Shown here: one piece after another, positions 30,320 through 35,735 of the stretch
Numbering within the stretch: position 1 is the first letter of the stretch
How the letters are laid out: the number at the start of each line of letters is the position of its first letter
Source of the DNA: Haplomitrium mnioides
Taxonomy: Eukaryota > Marchantiophyta > Haplomitriopsida > Calobryales
Length of the DNA: 35,735 bases
NCBI GenBank assembly: GCA_049999725.1
Contig: JBNGIS010017771.1
Location: 18,912-54,646 of the forward strand
Reading direction: 5' to 3'
Program-made: the position numbers and the translations under genes
Notes under the pieces: generated by a model
What the model was told of the DNA's origin: nothing
Databases searched by the model: none
Seen by the model: only the letters and a program-made list of their open reading frames with translations

Positions 30320-31260
30320 GAAAAGGACTAGGCCATCATTTTGATGAGGGCTATGCATGAAGACTCAAAAGGAGGGCATCTCACCACGGAGACCACCATC
30401 AAGAAAATATTGTCACCCAAGTATTGGTGGCCAATGCTGTATTGGGATGCACATTTCTTTGTCAGGAGGTATGATCCTTGCCAAAGAACCATCTGACCAG
30501 CACCATCTACTCGTCACCCCCTGACACCTATCTTGATGCTAGCACCCTTTGAAATGTGGGAATTGACTTCTTCGGGCCCATCTCACCCACCAGTGGCGAG
30601 ATTCCTTTAGGAGCAAATATGCACACATTTTGGCGCCCCCTAGAGTTAGTCAGCAGCTAGAGCACACATTTTTTGAGCACAGTGATCAAGGAGCTTATGG
30701 GGTTTTACCTAGTGAAGTACCTAAAAACCATCACTTACCACCCCAAGGCAAATGAACTCACTAATAAGGAAAACAATATTATCGGTAAAATTTTGAACCG
30801 CTTGATGGCAGCCAACAAAACTGATTGGGATTTTAAGTTGTTGACTGTAGTGTATGCTTACAATGAGACACACAAGACTACTACAGGGCATATTCCATAT
30901 TACTTGTTGTTCGAACAACATGCATTGCTACTAGTGGAATTTGAAGTGCATATCGAACGGGTACTGGTCAAAGAGCGACGGGGAGGACACCAAAGCAAGG
31001 AAGAATGCTTGGAGCAGCTAGACGAGGCACAATTGGAGGCAGAGGACCGGATGAGGCATTGGCAGCACCTGAAAAAGGCCCAACACAATAGGAAATTTTG
31101 GCCTCAACATCTCCAAGCAAGTGATATGGTTTTATTGTATGACAAACAATCTATCCATTTTCTAGGGAAACTGCATATGTGTTGGATGGGGCTCTATGTC
31201 CTATAGAGGCTGCATAGCAATAGATCGGCACAATTGACGACTCTACAAGGGGATGAAATC
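30320..31260 (+). pseudogene. Integrase remnant of the gypsy element
   Basis: The zinc domain is readable at about 30370-30490 (GGHLTTETTIKKIL, PKYWWPMLYWDAHFFVRRYD, PCQRT), with one Cys now Tyr. The catalytic core start FEMWGIDFFGPISP is near 30550. The rest of the core lies at 30673-30920 (VKYLKTITYHPKANELTNKE, then DWDFKLLTVVYAYNETHKTT), and the C-terminal helical region follows to about 31200 (RMRHWQHLKKAQHNRKFW). Frameshifts and a deletion separate the two halves of the core. Confidence 0.85.
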
Positions 31261-31656
31261 AACAATCGGATACACTATGATAGATTGAAAAAATATTTCT
31301 ACCATAAGAAACAAGACATGAATGAAGAGTCACCAGAGCAATCAGAGCAGCATGGTCAAGGGAGTTGATCAAGCCAATGAGGAGGAGGACATCATCATTT
31401 TGGTAGGGTAGGTTGACTTACACGCCTTGTGTAATTATTTTGTTTTTTTTGGTAATCAATTTCAGCAACAAAAGCAAGGTAGCCAACAATTGAGGAGGAG
31501 CAGGACACACACAACCTCGAGGAAGCCATCGATAGTCAGCAAGAAAAAGCCAAGGGACAACAATGACTCAAGGTTATTCCCAACTGCACTGCCCAAAGGA
31601 TTGGTTGAGAGAGGAGGAAGTGTCGCATGTGCGCGACAACCTTAGAAGGGGAGTTG
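31261..31656 (+). other. 3' untranslated part and polypurine tract of the gypsy element
   Basis: No domain is visible after the integrase tail. The last bases before the 3' LTR, AGAAGGGGAGTTG (about 31644-31656), are the likely polypurine tract. Confidence 0.6.
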
Positions 31657-33282
31657 TGTCAACCGGTTGGGAATAGGGATGCGCTCAAATTTTGATATTT
31701 TCCGTGTTATGAGCACTCAATTGTTCTTTGCAAAATACAATTGGTATGTTTGGGACGTCCTCTTGCAATCAACTGGAGTTAGTAGAAGGGACGTGACATA
31801 CAACACCAGGGCACGAAGAAATGTATTTGTGAACCAGTAAGAATAGGAGGCAAGGGTGCCGGAAAGACATCATTCTCAGTAGCAACACACCATTTTTGAG
31901 CTCATCAAACGCAATGGGAGTTGGAGAAGGTGGACCAAGATCAATCAAGGGAACATCCAAGGGGGGAGTGTAGTCAGGAAGGGTTAAAAGCAAGGGTATG
32001 TAAACTCTGTTAAGAATGAGTTTAATAAAAGGATTTCTTTTAAGAAGCCCTATTTATCTCAGAAGGAAGGAGAAAGGGCAAAAAGTGAAGGGAGTTCGGT
32101 GACGATGACATTATTGGCGGCGGTGGACTCGGCGATAAGAAAGAAGAGGAAGGAGGCAGCAATCAACAATGGTATGGGCGACGACTCTGATAGGTGCACC
32201 ACTCGCCGAAGCAGAGATTGTCACTGATTCGACATGAGGTTGACATCTGGGAAGGGATCTGATCACCATTTTGAGAGCAATAGGGAGGAAGTCTAGCCAA
32301 GGGGGTTGAAGTGAGCATCCTAAAGCAAGCGTAGGCTACATCGACGGAGGTGACCTAGACCAATGAGATGGGCTCAATGAGAGCAAGAGGCTCCATTGGA
32401 GTTGATCTCACCCATGCACTAGGAAGACTCATGGTGCAATTACACTTCTTTAGCTGTCTGAGTCCAAATGCCAACAAGCTGAGCAATCCTGAACTTAAGG
32501 TCCTTCAAAATATTGCGGTGGAGCTGAAATATTCCATCAATTTGGTGTGAATTTCCCTCTTGTTTTCCAAAGAAGGTCAGCTCAAATAGAGCACAACATT
32601 CCAGTGGGATGCAAGCCTGAAATCTGCAAGAGAAGTTGGTTCCTTGATTGTTGCAAGCCAGCTTGTGAGGTAGCGGTTCCTTAGAAGGGGAGTGCATATC
32701 GCAAGGGGTGACAAGGGTGGAGTGAGTGGCTGGTGGTGGAGAGCGCCATCTCTCTAGATGGGGAGAAACATTTGAAGCCCTCTAGAAGACGAAGGTAAAA
32801 GCTATCTATCATTGGGTGTATGCTTGTGGGTGAATTTGTACAACACCGTGACGAAGAGGTCGGAGGAGAGCAGGTCAGCATGAGCGGTAGGGCTCTCTAA
32901 GGTGGGCAAAGGTCCATCAGAGTTGAAGAGGAGCTCCAAGCAACAGTAAGGACAATGTGCTTTGTTTCCTTGGTTGTTAGGATAGGAGGATAGAGATATA
33001 GAAAGTAAGTGCAATGGGAGAGGTAGCAAGCTAGATTGAAATTGTCAATTAAGACTATATGTGTGACGTGAAAGCCTTTGAGGTCACTAAGAGAAAAAAA
33101 AAGTGTAATAAAGTGGAATTCAGCCCTAAGCAATATCAAGCAGGTCTACTAAGCAACAAAAAGGTAAGTTAGCACTGTCGAGACCTCTCGCACGGCAAAG
33201 AATCCCAACTTTTGATTAAATCAGAGCAAGTGGAGGGCGCTTGGGTGTTTTGTTGGTGTAACAAGACCCAGCTAGGATGAGA
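31657..33282 (+). repeat. 3' LTR of the gypsy element (long form, about 1.63 kb)
   Basis: It starts TGTCAACCGGTTGGGAA at 31657. The first 340 bp align with the 5' LTR to the landmark GAAGGGTTA. About 1.09 kb (roughly 31998-33085) then has no counterpart in the 5' LTR. Alignment resumes at AGTGTAATAAAGT and continues through CAAAGAATCCCAACTTTTGA to the end near 33282. Whether the extra segment is original or inserted cannot be told from two copies. Confidence 0.75.
31998..33085. other. Extra segment inside the long LTR
   Basis: This segment is less AT-rich than its surroundings and shares nothing recognised with the rest of the window. Minus-strand open frames (for example 32440-32697, with HQIDGIFQLHRNILKDLKFR and IAQLVGIW) have a protein-like look but match no family I know. 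No terminal inverted repeats or target duplication were seen at its edges. Confidence 0.5.
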
Positions 33283-33595
33283 GCTTCACTCACCAAACAC
33301 TTTATTAATTCTCCTAGATATGATATGGAAGTTGGTGCTCCACTCACTAAGCATTATGCCAATTCTCCTAGATTTGACATGGAAATGGAAGTTTGTGTTC
33401 TACTCAGCAAACATTGTACCACTTCTCCGAAATTAGATATGTTGGTGCTATAATTTTAAAATATAAATCAATTCTCCCAGATATGATTGGAAATGGAAGT
33501 TGGTGCTCCACTCACCAAACATTGTACCACTTCACCCAAACATGATATGGAAATTGAAGTTGGTGGTCACTCATTAAAATTTGCAGCCATTCTAC
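33283..33595 (+). repeat. Satellite array after the gypsy element
   Basis: Forward-oriented monomers resume in register (CTTCACTCACCAAACAC) and run to CATTCTAC at 33595, where the short PHD-finger element is inserted. Confidence 0.9.
33592..33595. repeat. Target-site duplication CTAC, left copy
   Basis: Repeated at 33973-33976. The uninterrupted satellite monomer has a single CTAC at this place. Confidence 0.85.
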
Positions 33596-33972
33596 TGTCA
33601 CACCATTCCATGTAGATTTCTATTTTTGAAAATTTATTTTTGTCTTAGTATAAAAGACCATGTACTCTCATAGAAAAAGTTATCTTTTGACGTGACTACT
33701 TATATATGAACCAAGAGGAGAGTGGAGGTATTGGAGTTTTTGAAGAAGCATGGATTCCCTGTAAGCAAAGAGGCACTAGTTCTCATATCAGAAGATCAAC
33801 ATTTTAATTCCTTGAGAAGTTATCACTCGAGAATAACACATCAAAAATGTGGGTATCATGCATTGTATCCACAAGAGACTCAATTGTTTGTCATTCTTTA
33901 ATATATGTTTGTAGATGTCATAGAATTGGTGTGGATAATGTAGTTGTGTAACTAATGTGTATGCGCATGACA
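33596..33972 (+). mobile_element. Short (377 bp) copy of the PHD-finger element
   Basis: It begins TGTCACACCATTCCATG and ends GTGTATGCGCATGACA, with perfect 5-bp inverted ends TGTCA/TGACA. The duplication CTAC is at 33592-33595 and 33973-33976, and ignoring the element restores the satellite string CATTCTACCAAATAGG. Its first 230 bp or so and last 125 bp align with the ends of the long copy at 7680-9105. About 1.05 kb of the middle, including the PHD finger, is absent. The start of the reading frame is kept and is less damaged here (FLKKHGFPVSKEALVLISED). A TATA-like AGTATAAAAG is near 33648. Confidence 0.9.
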
Positions 33973-35500
33973 CTACCAAATAGGATTTGAAAATGAAAGT
34001 TGGTGTTCCGTGCATAGAACATTTACCAATTCTACTCAATGTGATGTGGAAATGGAAGTTGGTGCTCCACTCACCAAACGTAGTACCACTTCTTCTAAAT
34101 ATGACATGGGAATGAAAGTTGGTGCTCACACACCAAACATTGCAGCCATTCTACCAAATATGATATGGGAATGAAAGTTTATTCCCACTCACAGAATATA
34201 TATCTATTCTCCTTGATATGACATGGAAATGGAAGTTGGTGCTCACTCACCGAACATTACAACATATAATATGGAGTTTGGTTTGGTCTTACTCACAAAA
34301 CGTTGTAGCCATGCTACTAAGTAGACTATAGAAATTAAAACTGGTGCTCCACTTATCGAACATATACCAATTGTTCTATATATGACATTAAAATAGAAGT
34401 TGGTGCTCCACTCACCAAGCATTGTACCACTTCTCCCTAATATGACATGAAAATGGTAGTTTGTGCTCACTCTACAAATATTACAAACATTCTACCAAAG
34501 AGGATGTGGAAATGAAAGTTGCTGCTTCATTTAGAAAACATATTCAAATTCTCCTAGATTTGACATGGAAATAGAAGTCGAGCCTCCACTCACCAAGCAT
34601 TGTGTCACTTCTTTCAAATATAATATGGAGATGGAAGTTGGTTCTAACTCACCAAACATTGAAGCCATTCTTTCAAATAAGATATGGAAATAAAAGTTGG
34701 TGCTTCATTAGAAAACATATAGCGATTCTACTAGATATGATATGGAAATGGAAGTTGGTGCTCTACTCACCAAACATTATACCAATTCTTCTAGATGCAA
34801 TATAGAGATGAAACTTTTTGCTCCACCCACCAAACATTATACCAATTCTTCTAGACATGACATAGAAATGGAAGTTGGTGCTCCTCTCACCAAACATTAT
34901 CTCAATTCTCCTAGACATAACATGGAAAGAGAAGTTGGTGTGCTAGTCACGAAACATTATACCACTTGTATCAAACATGACATGGAAATGGAAGTTGGTA
35001 CTCTACTCACCAAACATTGCATCACTTCTACCAAATATATCATGGAAATGGAAGTTGGTGCTCACTCACCAAACATTGTATCCATTCTACTAAATAGGAT
35101 TTGGAAATGAAAGCTCGAGAGACCCTCCTATAGAACATAAACCAATTCTGCTAGATATGGCATGGAAATGGAAGTTGCTCTACCACTCAACAAACATTTT
35201 ACCAATTCTGCCAAATGTGATATGGAAATGGAAGTTGGTGCTCACTTACGAAACATTGTATCCATTCTACCAAATAGTATTTGGAAATGAAAGTTGGTGC
35301 TCCACACACAAAAGAAAGTTGGTGCTCCTCTCACCAAACATTCTGGCCAATTCACCAAATATGATGTGGAAATGAAAGTTGATGCTAGACTCACTTCTTC
35401 CAAATATGATATGGAAATAAATGTGGAAATTTAGGTTGGTGCTCCACTTCCCAACATGGAGGAACTTCTCTCCAATATGACATGGAAATGATTCTTGTGC
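33973..35500 (+). repeat. Satellite array, right-hand part
   Basis: Forward-oriented monomers of the same three types continue, with several runs of the ACCAATTCTxCTAGA type in a row at 34720-34920, so the strict trimer order breaks down there. The array becomes degenerate after about 35300 and ends near 35500. The first four bases (33973-33976, CTAC) are the right-hand duplication of the PHD-finger element. Confidence 0.9.
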
Positions 35501-35515
35501 TATGCTCCACTCTCA

Positions 35516-35540
35516 TGGCATGGCATGGCATGGCATGGCA
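35516..35540. repeat. Pentanucleotide microsatellite (TGGCA)5
   Basis: Five uninterrupted TGGCA units lie just beyond the last satellite monomer. They are followed by AAATTCTCC repeated twice. Confidence 0.95.
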
Positions 35541-35735
35541 TGCTTCAAATTCTCCAAAATTCTCCAAAATATGCAATATTATCAAACATCACTCAATTTC
35601 AATTTCTTAGTAGCATGATAAAGTGCTCACTTGCAAGGGTAGTTGAATTCAGCGCATGAAATTCTTTTCTTTTCTTTCTTCACTGTTTTGATGTTTAATG
35701 TTGAGTTTGAGTACCAATGTTGTCAATTCAGCAAA
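35541..35735. other. Right-hand edge, nothing recognised
   Basis: AT-rich sequence with a TTTCTTTTCTTTTC pyrimidine tract near 35665. No satellite, gene or element similarity was seen. Confidence 0.5.

Larger units (their letters stand above)
25313..33282 (+). mobile_element. Decayed Ty3/gypsy-type retrotransposon, plus strand (about 8.0 kb)
   Basis: LTR-like direct repeats at 25313-25859 and 31657-33282 flank a plus-strand gag-protease-RT-RNase H-integrase remnant in gypsy order. The flanks GCTAC (25308-25312) and GCTTC (33283-33287) fit a 5-bp duplication of satellite GCTCC with one later change. Ignoring the element restores the monomer GGTGCTNCACTCACC. The 3' LTR is about 1.09 kb longer than the 5' LTR. 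Every coding domain carries stops or frameshifts. No chromodomain was seen after the integrase, unlike the minus-strand chromovirus. The exact lineage was not determined. Confidence 0.9.

Noticed and set aside
33788-34129. A minus-strand open frame spanning the end of the short PHD element and adjacent satellite
   Set aside because: It crosses an insertion boundary and is mostly satellite translation.

Overview
The window looks like nuclear DNA of a land plant, probably pericentromeric or otherwise heterochromatic and from a repeat-rich genome. The evidence is a Ty1/copia element primed by initiator tRNA-Met, a chromodomain-bearing Ty3/gypsy element (chromovirus), a second gypsy-type element, spliced-gene signals of plant type, and about 9 kb of satellite DNA. 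The sequence does not fix the species or clade. Nothing bacterial or viral in lifestyle is present, and no tRNA, rRNA or CRISPR was seen.

Region 1 (1-4340) is AT-rich and gene-like. A minus-strand gene enters from the left edge with two exons that look real (1-239 and 778-1098). A decayed plus-strand reading frame follows (1596-2630), then a doubtful minus-strand gene (about 2920-3880). Three short repeat clusters built around a CATGCGCGCATG-like palindrome lie in or between these reading frames. None of the three proteins was recognised.

Region 2 (4355-12277) is a transposon graveyard. It holds the 3' end of a copia element, two LTRs of one gypsy family placed tail to tail as a large inverted repeat, and a decayed minus-strand chromovirus. 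The chromovirus integrase is split by a 1,426-bp plus-strand element that carries a broken PHD-finger reading frame and is bounded by a 4-bp duplication. A truncated LTR fragment closes the region.

Region 3 (12278-35500) is a satellite of about 60-bp monomers arranged as trimers of about 178 bp. Its orientation flips once, near 13885. Three elements are inserted in it: a nearly complete copia element (17219-23105; 229-bp LTRs differing at 5 sites; duplication CTCAC), a decayed gypsy element (25313-33282; LTRs of very unequal length; duplication GCTNC), and a 377-bp internally deleted relative of the PHD-finger element (33596-33972; duplication CTAC). The last 200 bases hold a short pentanucleotide repeat and nothing else recognised.

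The most notable item is the PHD-finger element. Two copies 25 kb apart share both ends, and each has its own exact 4-bp target duplication. Its TGTCA...TGACA termini resemble integrase-type insertion, but I cannot assign it to a known family. No retroelement here appears fully intact. Many lesions are transitions (TGG to TAG/TGA, TGT to TAT, GAC to AAC), as expected of long-methylated, silenced DNA.
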